64,000 bases of DNA, from contig VIIQ02000002.1 in the NCBI GenBank assembly GCA_007449985.2, positions 806,001-870,000 on the forward strand. Direction: 5' to 3'. Under the pieces are notes generated by a model. That model was not told the DNA's origin. It worked only from the letters and a program-made list of their open reading frames with translations, and ran no database searches. The first letter of the stretch is position 1. Each line of letters starts with the position of its first letter. Source of the stretch: Desmodesmus armatus. Lineage: Eukaryota; Chlorophyta; Chlorophyceae; Sphaeropleales; Scenedesmaceae. Position numbers and translations under genes: made by a program. Below are positions 1 through 12,200 of this stretch, one piece after another.

Positions 1-1
1 C

Positions 2-925
2 ACTGCTGCTGCTGCACCAACAACTGCTGCTGCTGCTCCTGCCCTCCAGGCGGACCTGAACGCATCCATGAAGCTGCCCATTGTGGATGGTGGGCCCGTG
101 GATGCCTTCTGCGGCTACTTTGACGTCACCTTTGGCGGCTCCGAGCAGCACCCAGCAGGTGATTGAACATTGGAGGGACTGGCGGGGACTGGGGGAGGTG
201 CCATGGCCCAGCCTTGCCCCTCATGCACAGCTCTTGTTTTTGATGCACACCCAGCAGTGGCAGTCGGGTTGAGGACAAGCGACACAGCTGGTTGGTTGGC
301 GCAGGGCCAACAAAGCTGCTTGCGACAACATACGCAATGTTGTCTACTGTCTGCGTCCTCACTGAATGTTGCCATTGTTGCTGTTGCTTTGCGTCCCGGC
401 CACAGACGAGCCCGTGAAGCTGTCGACTGCTCCAGATGCTACCGGCGCCACGCACTGGGGCCAGCAGGTGAGGAGCTGCACCCACTTTGTGGGGTGACTG
501 CCTGATCCTACACTGCCCACGTTGGGCCCAGCGCACACAGTGTCCCTTCTTGACTGAGGCAGGCAGTCTCTGCATGCCAGTGCTTGGGAACTGTTGTCCC
601 TAGTGGTTCAGTTGGTCACATGCTGCAGTGGGCACTCATATATATTTGCAGCATGCTGGCATCTGCTCATGGTGTTGTCTGCCGCAGCCACCCTTGCCCT
701 GATCATGTTGCGGCTGTGTTCTGCTGCTGCCAGGTGTTCATGATGCACCCCCCCATTGACTGTGCGCCCAGTGATGAGCTGGCGGTCAACCTCACGGTCA
801 AGAGGCGTGAGGACAACCACAGGTTGTTGGCAGTGGATGCTGAGGTCACTGTCACAGGGGCCAGCCAGTACGCACAGGGAGAGGGGGCTGTGGGCACACG
901 CAAGCTCAGGTGGAATGTGGACTAA
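2..925 (+). CDS. PRMT6: Protein arginine N-methyltransferase, PRMT6-type, C-terminal part (5' end outside window)
   Basis: This is the C-terminal beta-barrel of a class I protein arginine methyltransferase, which moves methyl groups from S-adenosylmethionine to arginines of histones and other proteins. Exons read as about 50-158 (the frame stays open back to base 2), 406-467 and 734-925, ending in TAA; both junctions are phase-consistent. The joined protein contains VDAFCGYFDVTFGG, then LSTAPDATGATHWGQQVF, then an ENHRL-like REDNHRLL segment. The THWGQQVF block is the family hallmark following the dimerisation-arm region, and the overall wording resembles plant PRMT6 more than PRMT1. The catalytic SAM-binding half lies upstream of the window and cannot be checked. 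An Ala/Thr/Pro-rich stretch before base 50 may be exon or the end of an intron. The gene converges with the helicase gene on the other strand. Confidence 0.85.
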
Positions 926-1410
926 ATGTCGACCATGTTTGTGGTGGTGAGGCCTGCAGGCAAGTGGCTGTCGCGTTTGTATGGTTGTACTGCACACAGC
1001 AGGATGTTTGTCACAGATGTTTTGGTTGTCGTGGTTGGGCCGGACCTCTCTGTTCCCAGGCAGAGCTGAGAAGCTCTCGAGTGCTGAGCGTGCTTTGACA
1101 CTGCTGCTGATTTTGAGTGGAAGTTTGGACACCTCTCAAGCAGTTTTGGTAGTTTGGCATGTGTTACCTTGAGCTCTGTGGCCAGGTCGGCTGTACACTG
1201 GTGCTGTTGTGTTCACGGGAGAAGTGCTTCACCTGTGGGTATGCCACAGTATTGTTTTGATGGTTGTGTTGTTGGAAGGCCAATGGATACTGAATAGCGA
1301 TCACAACCGCACGTGCTTCAGTGTCGATCGCGAAGAACCACACTCCCACAGCAAAGGCCCAAAAAGCGCCGCTGTCCATCCTCTGCTTCACTGCAGTCAA
1401 CACAACCACA
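926..1410. other. Convergent 3' intergenic interval
   Basis: About 485 bp between the stop codons of the PRMT6-like gene (+) and the helicase gene (-). It should hold both 3' UTRs. I see no further coding sequence, repeat or RNA gene in it. Confidence 0.6.
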
Positions 1411-4400
1411 TCACCGCTTGTCACTCCACATCCGTGGAACACGGTGCACAGGCACCCCCTGCCGGTTGCGCTCCAGTATATCTTTCGCGATCGGCACTTG
1501 CTTGCCCAGCACCAGCACACTGACCACACCCTTGCCGCCAGCACCACGGGCTGTGCGCCCAACTCGTCTGACGTACTCCGAGGGGTCACGTGGGAACTCA
1601 AACAGCACCACGTGCTCACACCACATGCTGTCGATGCCGCGGGAGGTCCTGTCTGTGCAGACCAGGATCATGGGCTGCTCGCCTGCGGTCGGCGGGGCCA
1701 GCCAGGTGTTGAGCGCACGGGAGCGCAGCTCGTCACGGATAGCCTCGTGGTACACAAGCACCTGCAGGGCAATCAGAACATTCACTCGTTTCTGTAAGGT
1801 GGAAACATCACCACTGTCAGGGGGTCAGCCTTGCTCACTGCTGCTGTGCTATGTATGAACTCGGCAGTGACACCTGATTGCACACACCATTCAATGTGAG
1901 TCACAACCTACGACACTGACAAGAAGGCGTGTGCGCAACGACACCGTTGTAGTGCACACGCCTGCTTGCCTTACTGCAGAGCCAGCAAAGCTGCAACAGC
2001 AGACAGCCTGTATACACGTAGCTACAGCATCATACGTAGCTACAGCATCATGCCTGGCAGTCCGCAGCCCCACGTGACTGGCCGCTGCTCACCTGGTGGG
2101 TGTACTGCCTGCGCAGGGCGTTCTCCACCACACGGCAGGTCTCAATCTTGTTGCAGAACACCACGGTGCGTGGAGACCTGCGGCCACAACACAATTAATA
2201 TACGGTCTGTGAAAAGCTGCGTCGGCAGCAAAGCAACCAAATATGCTGGTCCCAGCCATTTGGCGCGCACCCTTGCATAGCCTGCTTAGTCTGTCTGCAC
2301 CATGCACCACTGTATCAACAGTCTCTTGATAGTGTCTTAGATGCCCCTACTGCTCTTGCTCAACACAGCCACTCCCGTCTGTAGCCTTGCCCCCGCCTGG
2401 CTACCCAGGCAGTCGCGTCCAGTGTCCTGCCTCACCTGTTCCTGTCCAGTGATGCCATAAGTGCCTCAAGCTTGCGTGCTGTGCCTGTCTCAAGCGAGAT
2501 CTCATCACCACCAGAGCAGTCTATGAGCTCCTCAACGACACCTGCAGCACCAGCAGGGTTTGGACATCGAACCTCCATGCCTGAATCAACCCACTTGGTG
2601 AGTTGACATCCACATGGTTATGGGTGGGCCAGCAAGCCGACGAGCTACAGCTGGTTGCACAAGTGCCTTGTTGTATGGCACTTGCTGACACGCATGCGCC
2701 TCTCTTGCTCCACACATATTGCCCCACAGGTCACAAGCTGGCAGCACTGTGGCGCTGTGTACATCAACAGCTGCCACGGGCCAGTACTGCTAGCTGGGCA
2801 CTACCCAGCTGTGAAGCTGCCTTGCTGACACCGTAGTCCCACACACAAGCTCACCCTGTGCTGTCCTGTGCAGCCCTGGTCCAAAGGCTGCCCCAGCCCC
2901 ATGAAGAGCTCCTGCAGCTCATCAAAGGTGTGCTGGGGCAGCGTGGCACTGACCAGCACACACCGCATGCTGGCGGGTGCTGCTGCACGCAGTGGGGCAA
3001 TGTGCTCCGTGTAGTCCACCTCCCCTCCTGCAGCAGCAGATAGCTGTCTAGTCAGCACCATGCGCGATAGGTGACCCAGCACCAATGTTTTGCTTGAGTG
3101 CAGCAGGAGAGTGCAGCAGCAGCAATGTGTGCTGGCTATCTGCAAGTCTATTTCCCGTGATGCCATAAGTTCGCCCAATCCCCTGGAAGACGTGCCTGGA
3201 GCTCTGTGCATCTGCCTGCGCCCCTTACAGGAACACGGGCAGGTGGGGTTTGCAAAGTGACACAGGCCCCTAGCGCCAGGGGCTGGTAGGTAACTGCACC
3301 GCACCTGCCAGCACGATTGCTACTGCTCCTGCCTATTTCCATGGCAAAGAAAGTGCTCCTGCACCCCCAAAGAGGTACACCCACTGGCAAGCCACTGCGT
3401 GCTGGCCACTGCAAAACTCTTTCACAGGCTGCTGCACCTCACATGCAGAACTGACTCGGGCCCCTGGTAGGTGACTGCACAGCCTCACCTGCCAGCATGC
3501 ATGCTTCTATTATTTATAACTAACACGCATCCATGACATCACCTGACCCCCCCCCCCCCTGGCAGGCCGCTGCCCCTCACCTGCCAGCACGTCCACCTCG
3601 TCCAGCACCAGGGCTGCTGTGTTGCTCAGGTTGAGGCTGCGCCGCTCATGGTGGTTCAGCAGCCGCCCTGGCGTGGCTATCAGCACGTCCACACCCGCAT
3701 TCAGGATCTCAGTCTGCACAAGTGGGCCACACCCACACAAGCAGACACGTACGTTGACCACTTTGATTGACATACTCAGTATGCCTGACATACTCAGTAT
3801 GTCAGGCTGAAAAGAGCAAACGCATCTTGATCACAGGGCAGTAGCAGTAACGAGCAGGTCTGCACTCCACAAAGCTAGATTGTCAAGCCACAGGTAAAGC
3901 TCACATGTGTGCTCATGAGAACAAACGCGCCCCAGCTGTACTCGGCTGCTTGCTCACCTGTGTGCGGTATGTCTTGCTGCGCCGCTCGTCGTCCTGCTGC
4001 CCGCCAGTCATGACTGACGAGCGCACACGCAGGCCAGCGTTGCTGAGGGCACGCACCACCCGCTGAACCTGCTGCGCCAGCTCTGAGGACAGCAAGGCAC
4101 GACAGCATGGCAGGATGTACACGGGAAGGGATCAGTATGGTGGGGGCGGCGCAAATGGAAAAGTTATGGATTGAGGCTGCTGCGCAAATTGGCACACGCA
4201 ATGCTGGGCAGACCAGCTGACAGGCACGTGCATCTGGGTCCCAGGCAGCCTTGTGGTATGCACGCCCATGCACCAAGATACCTGCTGAAGCTGCCTTTCT
4301 ATAACTCACAGGGCCACAGGCCATCCCACATGTGCTGTGGCATGTGCCGTGCCGAGGACTGGACACATTGGCTCTGCCGAATGGGACAGCTGTGCTAACT

Positions 4401-5853
4401 CCAGACAGGCTGTTCCAACCCAAGAGCCCCAAGAAGGTGGGGAGACCTAATCACACAAGGTGGCAGGAACCAGCAGCAGCCACATACCTGTGGTGGGTGT
4501 GAGGATGATGATAGAGGGGCTGTTGGGCTGGGTGGCTGGCCCACCAAGCTGCTGCTCCCGCTCCTTCAGCTGCTGCAGCAGCGGCAGCAGGTAAGCCAGC
4601 GTCTTCCCGCTGCCTGCCTGGTCTGCCAGGGCCACATGCTTGAACCCCGATTTCAAATCCAGGGCTTTGAAGGCCTCGGCCTGTATGTGTGAAGGCCGTG
4701 AGATACCAACAGCAGCAACAGCGTCTTGCACCTGCTGAGACGCGCCCACCTCTCGCCAGCTGCTACTGCTGTAGAAGCCGGACGCAGACAGCGCCCCAGC
4801 TCTGCTCCTGGCAGCTGCAGCAGCTGCTGCTATGGCAGCACGGTCAGGGCTGCTGGTGCTGCCACCTTTGCTGCTGCTGCTGCTGCTGGGGTCTGGCCGG
4901 ACGATCGGCAGAGCCGCAACAGCCCCGTCTGTGCCTGGGGCTGCTGTTTGCAACTGCGCGGCATCAAACAGCCTCGACCGCCCCGCTGCCCTGCTGGTGT
5001 ACGCAGACTCCTCGCCTGCTGTGTCTGCAGCAGGTGCAGCTGCAGGTTCCGCTGCCGCCTGCTGCTGCCTGCTGCTTCGCCTGCTGCTGTAGGCTTGTGC
5101 TGCATCTTCAGCACCCTCACCCTCAAGCACTGGCTGCTTCACAAAGCCCTGCCTGTCCACGACTGCATCCCGGCCCTTGGCTTTCATAAGCTTCCGGAGC
5201 TTTGCTGCCTGCTCGGGATCCATGAACTCTTGGTCCAGCGGATCAACCTCATCGAACTCAGGATCGCCACCTTTCCGCCGGGCCGGTGCACGCCTTGCGC
5301 GTTGCCAGGTTGCCTGCTCACCATAGCTGCTGCTGCTGCTGCTGCTGGAGCCCCTGCCAGTGCCTCTGCCAGCACCCCTGCCGCCGTAGCTGCTGCGTCC
5401 ACCGTCTGTGTACCTGCCAGTGCCCCCGTCTGCTGTCTGGCGCGACCTGCGCTCACGCGGAGGGCCCTCAGCAGATGCTGGGTCGCTGTACCTGCTGCCA
5501 GCAAATGCCGTGAGGGTGTGCTGCTGCTGCTGCTGCTGTTGTGGTTGGTGCTGTGGGCACCTGGGTGCTGTGTGACATACTGGTAAGGGCTGCTGCAGGC
5601 CCTGGGGTATCCGAGCTCTGGGCAGCGGTTGATGGCAGCAGTGGTGGCAGCAGCAGGCCGTCAGATGCCAAGCAAAAGGCGTGGGCGTCAAAAAAAAGTA
5701 AACATAGTTTGAGGTGCTTTGATCAACGTCGTCGACATGTTGCAGGTGCCTGTAGATGCATGCAAGTGGGTACTGCATTCCTGCTGTTCCTGCTGCTGCT
5801 CACCTGCTAAAGTGGGACCCTGCGGGGCCAGGGAGGGCTGGCAGGCGCTGCAT
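1411..5853 (-). CDS. RH50: DEAD-box ATP-dependent RNA helicase, RH50-like (probably plastid)
   Basis: This is an RNA helicase of the plant RH50 group, a plastid family linked to rRNA maturation. Exons on the minus strand: about 5853-5804, 5617-4488, 4082-3958, 3713-3581, 3027-2855, 2572-2436, 2177-2093 and 1761-1411, giving about 727 aa. Visible motifs in order: Q motif with PSHIQAEAF, Walker A AGSGKT, PTTELAQQV, VMTGG, DVLIATPGR, motif II as DEVD (not DEAD), SATLP, TVVFCNKIETCR, VCTDRTSRGID and the terminal EYVRRVGRTARG. The C-terminus (GKQVPIAKDILERNRQGVPVH) closely follows plant RH50. The N-terminal third is a low-complexity Ser/Arg/Ala/Gln region rich in CAG runs. The start is the weak point: an ATG at 5853 followed by a short first exon gives an Arg-rich, acid-poor leader like a transit peptide, but an unspliced ATG at 5778 is also open. 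All downstream junctions are phase-consistent. Confidence 0.88.
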
Positions 5854-6074
5854 GCTTTGAGAGTGATATTCAAGACTGCTGCCAAGGTTCTTCAAACTTT
5901 CGGAAAGCCTCGGAAGCGCGTTCCGAAGCACTTGCAAGCACGGCTTCGGACTTGAATCGATTGAAGGCGAAGACAGTGCCACAGACAGCATACAGATGCA
6001 GCCCTCACGGTTTCTGCATCCAAATGCGCCTGCGCGCCTGTGGCCTTCCTCCAGACAGTCCACCCTTAGTCAAC
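5854..6074. promoter_or_regulatory. Probable bidirectional promoter between helicase and reductase-like genes
   Basis: About 220 bp separate two divergent genes, so the interval probably serves both. It carries repeated TTCGGA/TCCGAAG-like short motifs between 5899 and 5950 in both orientations. No clear TATA box is visible. The exact extent depends on the two uncertain start codons. Confidence 0.4.
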
Positions 6075-8375
6075 ATGACTAAGTCTGAGCTTGCAGTAGC
6101 CGGCAAAGCAGCGCGTATTTGTTGCATTGCGCCTCAAGTTGAGCAGCAAGACAGCCAGGGGCTGCTGATCACTCGTATAATCAAAATTGGCCTCTCTTTG
6201 TTGTTGATCTTACTGATGCTGGCATCATCACTGCACCTCAGGGTGACCCCTTTCGTGGCAGCAAGGAGTCGCACGGGAAGCATCTTATTTAGCTTCAGCT
6301 CAGTCAGGGCAGGCCAGTGCTCAGCTACAACCATGGTGGAGGTGTGCACATTTTACAGCCCACCCCGGGTGGGCCACCCTACTGCCACTGTTGCACACAT
6401 GCCAAGGTAGCCCCACTGCACATGTGCTGCAGGCAGTGACGATTATCGGAAGAGGTCGTGTGGGTCAGGCACTTGCTGATATGGGGCCTGGCACCGATGT
6501 GAGTGTGTGGGGGGAGCTCTGGCCCCAGGGGTCGGGTGTAGGGCCCCTGATGGGGGTCCGGGGGGGGGGGGGGGGGCGTATCACTACTGCCGCTAGGCTG
6601 GAACAAAAGGCCTGGACGCCACAGGTGTCAGCGGTGTCGTAGTGCCAGGCTGCGCAGAAAGAATGAACGGCGGCAACGGCGCCCATTGGCAATTGTCACT
6701 TTGGGAGCTGCTTAGTTCTGCGCCCTGAAAACGCTCCTGCTTGTACAACCAGGTGTGATGGGTACCAACATGGTGACATTGTTCACAGCCTTGTCACAAG
6801 TATCGTGCCTACACAAGTTGTGTTGTGTGTTCAGGTGGTGGTGCGTCGTGGTGAGGCCATCTCAGGCCCCCTGGTCCCATCTTGGTAGCCACCCGCAATG
6901 ATGTGCTGGACGACATTGTCAACAGGACACCAGCAGACAGGCAAAAGGGTGAGGGGACACAGGGTGTGTTGTAGGATCACAGGCAGTGCAGTGCGGGCTT
7001 GTGGTGTCTACTGGGCAAGGGGGAACAGGCCCACAACACAGCCTGCATGCACAATACAGCAGCTGTCATCATGTCTTGACTGTTGGCGAGTGGAAGGCGC
7101 AGCTGGCAGCGGAAGTTGCTGCAGAGCTGCTCAAGTGCAGCTCTTTCTATCACCATGTACCATGTATTAGCGGTCATCTGTCATGAGGGAAGGGGGGGGG
7201 GGGGCACGCACCTAGGGAATGCAGTGGGTGGGTTTTAGGCCTGATAGGGTCTGCTGCCGGTGCTCACTGCTGTTGTTGCTGCCTGCAGACCTGGTGTTTC
7301 TGCAGAATGGCATGCTGCAGCCCTGGCTGGACTCACGAGGCCTGGGGGACAACACACAGGTGAGGGGGGGGGGGAGGCTGTGGGCACTGCTCTCTGCATG
7401 TATCTGTGTGCATCACAGCTGTGTGTGCTCTGTTCAATTGTGTTTGTGCCGGGATGGGTGTTTTTGGTATGTGCTGCACGTGCTTTCGAGTGCCAGCCCA
7501 GAGGTCATCAAGGTGTGTGTGGTTGCTGCAGGTGTTGGTGTACTTTGCTGTTGCCAAGCTATGGGACAAGCCCACAGACGGCAAGACGGATGTCAACCCT
7601 GAAGGCCTCACAGCAGGTGGATGGGGGGGGGGGGGCAGCGGCATGAGACGGGGGTGAAGTTACCTCGCTGTACGGGTAGCAGGGCTACGTGATTGCACCA
7701 CAGGTCGTATTGGTTTGGGATGTGATGGCCGCCCCCACAGCAAGTGCCTGAACCCCCTTTCAATGCCACTGGGCCCACTCGGGAAGGCCAGCGCCGGCTT
7801 TGCTCGAGGGCCCAGGAGCCTCACACGCAGGGGATTGAGCCGCACACTGGGGGTAGGGCGGCGCCCTGCTCGCACTGTCACCTCCTTCTCAACAGCCAAA
7901 CCGCATGTCGGCAGTGTGTGAGGAGGTGTGGCCCACTGACATGCTCTGTGTGCTGTGCTGGTGTGCCGCTTTGCGTGCAGCGTACGGCCCGCATGCTGCT
8001 GCTGTTGCGTCGCGGCTGCATGCTGGTGGTCTGAGCTGCAAGGTGCTGGACAGGCCAGCCTTCACACGAGCCATGCTGGAGAAGCTTGTCTGGATTTGGT
8101 GCGTCCCTTGATTTGTGTGCCACTCCTCATGCTGAAGCAGCACAGTTGGCATTGCCTGGTTCCACTGGTGTACTTTCCTCTTCCTACATATAGCAGACAT
8201 GCATGTGTATTTGTTGAGGGGAAGGTGGTGATGCCCCACTAGAGCCAGCAGCAAGGGCACCTTGCATGTAGTGGGTGTGCGTGCACACACGTGTAGGCGT
8301 TGTGGGCTGGCTGGCAGGCCCCACGATGGCTTGTTGCTGCCGTTGCTCAGTTTGCGCAGGCAGACAGTACTTTGC

Positions 8376-8406
<31 letters not shown>

Positions 8407-8776
8407 TTGGTACATGTGCAACAACAACCGTCACTGCTGCTGTGTGATTGTCCTGTGCAGTGCCTTCATGCTGGTTGGCGCCAAGCACAAGGTGACTGTG
8501 GGTGAGGTTGAGTCAGGCCACAGCCAGGAGGTGTCAGGGCTCATCACTGAGTTGGCAGCAGCAGGGTCTGCAGCACTGGGGGTGCAGCTGGAGCCTGGGG
8601 TGGTGGAGAGGCTCAACGCATATGCACGCTCCGTGGCACACTTCCCCACAGCTGTCAAGGAGTTTGAATGGCGGAACGGGTACTTTTATGGGCTGACACA
8701 GCAGGCAGCTGCTGAGGGGCGGCCTGACCCGTGCCCGTTGCACACGGCGCTGTTGCGGGAGGTGGGGGCTGTGTAA
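6075..8776 (+). CDS. Ketopantoate-reductase-like NAD(P)-binding protein (one apparent frame break)
   Basis: This resembles an uncharacterised plant and algal protein with an N-terminal Rossmann fold and an ApbA/PanE-like C-terminal domain; its substrate is not known to me. Exons: 6075-6137 (tentative, GTTGAG donor), 6433-6498, 6835-6948, 7289-7359, 7532-7616, 7981-8098 and 8461-8776, about 277 aa. The nucleotide-binding motif is IIGRGRVGQAL, followed by GPILVATRND, NDLVFLQNGM-like DLVFLQNGMLQPW, TDVNPEGLTAAYG, GGLSCKVLD, AFMLVGAKH and the C-terminal YARSVAHFPTAVKEFEWRNG and PDPCPLHT blocks. Exon 6835-6948 is one base short: the first half reads VVVRRGEAISGP and the second half reads GPILVATRND one frame over. 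The shift falls at a run of five C at 6867-6871; six C would restore frame. This is either a base-calling error in a homopolymer or a real lesion. The gene is divergent from the helicase. Confidence 0.75.
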
Positions 8777-9265
8777 GTTGGAGGGTGTGTTGGCGCCAGC
8801 AGCAGGCAACGGGAGTTGGTGACACTGACAAGTGTGTGCCCTTGGTGGAGGGCTGGGCTTGTGAGTAAGTGGACGAGTGCTGGGTTGGCTTTCTGAGTAA
8901 GGTAACAGAGGGGTGTGACTGGCTGTGCATCGGCTGGACAAGACACAGACCATGGGCTGTCCGACCAGCCTGTCTTTTGAAATGAGGGCTTTGTCATGTG
9001 GTCCCAGCGGCAAACATGGTTCAGCAGCAATGGGGCTCCCTGTGCTGAGGCAAGTGTTTAGACAAGTTTTGACTGTCAGCAGCTCTTTTTCAGCAGCTTT
9101 TTTTCAGGCTTGGGACCGGGCATCATCAGGTGCCGCAAGCACACCAGCAAGTTTTGAAGCAAAGGGCGCCACAACCTGCATTGGTGTACTTTTCTCGTTG
9201 CCTCGGCATTTGAAGACCTGAACAACCTTCAATAAAAGACTGCGGGAGCCCTTGGGGCCTGATCC
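8777..9265. other. Intergenic interval, reductase-like 3' end to OSB-like 5' end
   Basis: About 490 bp between two genes on the same strand. TGTAA, the usual algal polyadenylation signal, overlaps the upstream stop codon. A CAATAAAAG run at about 9230 is AT-rich, but no coding sequence or repeat is seen. Confidence 0.5.
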
Positions 9266-12200
9266 ATGCGCAGCGTGGTCACCAGATTGCAGCGTGTGAT
9301 CAAGTTCGAGACTGTCGAGATGATGCTGCTTCAGCAGCGCACCGCTGCATCCACAGCTTACTCATCAGTCACCAAGGTATGCTTCACATGTGTCTGCTGC
9401 TGGGCTCAACAGCACCGCACATCCAGCCCAAACAGCAGCAGTAGCAGAAGCCTTGGAAAGTCGAAGCCTACTAAACTTGCATCAAATGTTTCCTGCAGGC
9501 ACGTGCCTTGCAGTGTCTCCCCTCAGCATTCACAGCAGCGCAGGCTCAGCGGGTCAGCAGCGTCTGGCGCGATGCAACACCTGCAAGGCAGTTGCACATC
9601 AGCAGCGTTCCCCGAGCAGCAGCCACAGACGCTGACCTTGCTGAAGAGGGTGAAGAAAAGGGTGTGTACGAGGTAAGACAAAGTACATTATGGCTCTGTT
9701 TATGCTTGAACATATTTGTGTGTGGCGCCCTCGCAGCTGCTCCAGAAGCTGCTGCAGAATTTTTGCCACTACGCAAGGAGGGTGGAAGGGCGTGCACAAG
9801 GTTTGTGTAGCACGCCGGCGCTATGGCAAGTCGGCTACTTGCAGCTTGTACGCCTCAGGCAGAGGCAAATAACACAGCATGTTATCAAGGCTGGGGCACC
9901 TGTGTGGAGGCTCTTTGGGGTGTGCGGTTTTTTGTGTGTGTTTGTGTGTGTGTCAGCAGAGGGAGTGCATGCGTACTCAGCATGCTCACTATATTCCGTC
10001 CTACACGGATAGTCAAGCAGTGACGTTAGAACGGAAGGCCTGAATGTTCCCCTGCGGTCAACAGGTTTCGAAAGCTAGGCTGATTTATTTGCGTGTGTGT
10101 TTTGGGGGGGGGGGGGGGGAGGGGGAATAGGGATGCGTGGAAGACAGAGAAGTAAGGGCAGAGGCAGGGCTGTGGGAAGGAAGTAAGCGCCAAGGGTGAC
10201 GGTACTAAACAAGCAGTGGTTTGTGTGTGATGGGGTGGGGAGGGGTGTGGTGGGGGGTACGCAAGGTGCGGGTCGCTTTGGTTGCCCCACACCAGCTGAC
10301 TCAGTGTCCTGTCCCTCTGCCTGCTGCTGCTGCCCTTTCAGTGTGGTGATGATGCCTTCGACTACCTCTGCTATGCCTGCATCACCGGCACGGTCAAGAC
10401 TGTAAACTACCAGGAGGGACAACCGCCAGGGCTGGAGAAAGTAGATCCAGGGCCCTGGATGTACTTCACGCTCAATGTGCCTACACCCCACGACAACGGC
10501 GTCACAGAGTGCGTGTTGGAACGTGCTTTTTGAGGACAACCTTGTCATTATGTCAAGGTCGTCGTCACATGTACATGCTGGATAGAAATCAAATGTCAAC
10601 AGCATGTCAGAGCATTGACAGGGTTACTGGCAGATGCATCTTGCACCTGCACACAGTGTGTGTTGGTTGCTCAGGCATACATGTGCTGGATGGCAGTGCG
10701 GGCTGGAGCGTCATGAGGCCGCCTACTGGGTAACTCAAAAGGCGTTCCCCAATACCCGACAACACTTTTGATGCATGCAGAACACACCGTGAAATGCTCT
10801 TTGTCATGGCGTCTGTTTGGTTGGCCCCTCATTGCGCAACACCCCTGCCAGGTGCTGTTGACACACACACAGTTGACACGGCTGGTCGCATGTCATATGC
10901 CAACGCACATCATATGTCAACGCACAAAGACACAACGAAGGCAGCTTGACACTGCCACATGGGTGTTGCAATCACGTGCTGCCACACCGTCCAGGCAGCC
11001 AGGGCCTCTCTTCATCTGAGTGTGTTGGGCGCAAAGGTTGTGTCGAAAGCAGGGTAGCGCAATATGGACAATCGGGCACTTCCCGGAACGTTCGAACGCG
11101 TATTATACGTTACGTACGAACGATACGTGGACGTGGCCCAGGCCAGGCACACCTGCGTAGCGCTATCCCGCGGTGCCATCCCGTGTAGATATTACCCTCC
11201 ACCTCCTCGATATCATGTTTGAGGTACTGTTTGTTTACATTGATTGTCTTTTCTCAAGCGTTCTAGTAGGAGCAGCCCTGCTCCTGCAATCATGCACTCA
11301 ACGTATCGGCCTCTCGCAACGTACCGGCCCTAGAGGCAGAACGTTCGAACGCGTTACAATACGCGTTCGATACGACTCGTTCAGAACGTTCGGTGCTACC
11401 CTGGTCGAAAGTCGCTGACGCTGTGTGCACTGCTGTCCTGCACTGCAGGTTCCATGTCCTGGCCAACGGTGTAGCGGCCAAGCAGGGCCGTGCTCATGTG
11501 CAGGAGGGGGCCTGCATCCAAGTGACAGGGACCTTCCTGCCGCCGCCCTCACTTCAGGTGAGGCAGGGCATGGGGCCAGCACGACAGTCAGCCACTGTGG
11601 GATGCTGGAAGCATCGCGTCTGACACCGTGTCAGGCTGTGCAACAAACCATTTGAGTCGGCTGTGGACTGGTTGGTAGACTTCTAGTTTGCAGACTTCTA
11701 GTTTGCAGACGTGTAGTGTTTTGGGGAAACAAAGTCATGCAGAACCCATGCCATGTTGATCTTGTGTGTTGTCACATAGCTCCGCATGTGCGCCGTGTGT
11801 CTCACTGCCGCTGGTGGTGCTTGTTCTGCTGACTGTCGCTGGCTGTTGCAGAGCACCCGCTTTGGCTATGTGGGCAACATCCCTGCAGTTTACGCCACAA
11901 TGATTGGCTACTGGGGCCCCGACAGTAACCCAGAAGACCTCGCCCTGAAGCTGCAGCATGTGGTGGTGCCAACGGTTAGCGAGCCAGATGTGGACGCATT
12001 CGTCAACTCACTGAAGTCAGTGGGCCAGCACCGACCCTTTATGCGATGGCCAGGGGCCGAGGGGCTGCCAGCAGCAACGCCAGGAGCAGCTGCAGCGCCC
12101 CCAGCAGCAGCAGGCGAGCCAATCTTTGCGGAGGGTATGCCTCAGCAGGCCAGCAATGAGACAGAGGCGGCGTGGGTGTCACTCTTCCAGGAGAACCACC

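Noticed and set aside
5804..5885. Helicase start at 5885 with a leader AAVLNITLKAC
   Set aside because: The first codon there is TTG, not ATG. The ATG at 5853 in another frame gives a phase-consistent first exon.
8380..8405. CTG/CAG trinucleotide runs as disease-like expansions
   Set aside because: Short CAG/CTG runs occur in most genes of this window and are a general feature of this genome.
9737..9800. Possible extra exon of the OSB-like gene
   Set aside because: It ends in phase 1 while the next sure exon starts in phase 0. Skipping it joins 9672 to 10342 in phase.
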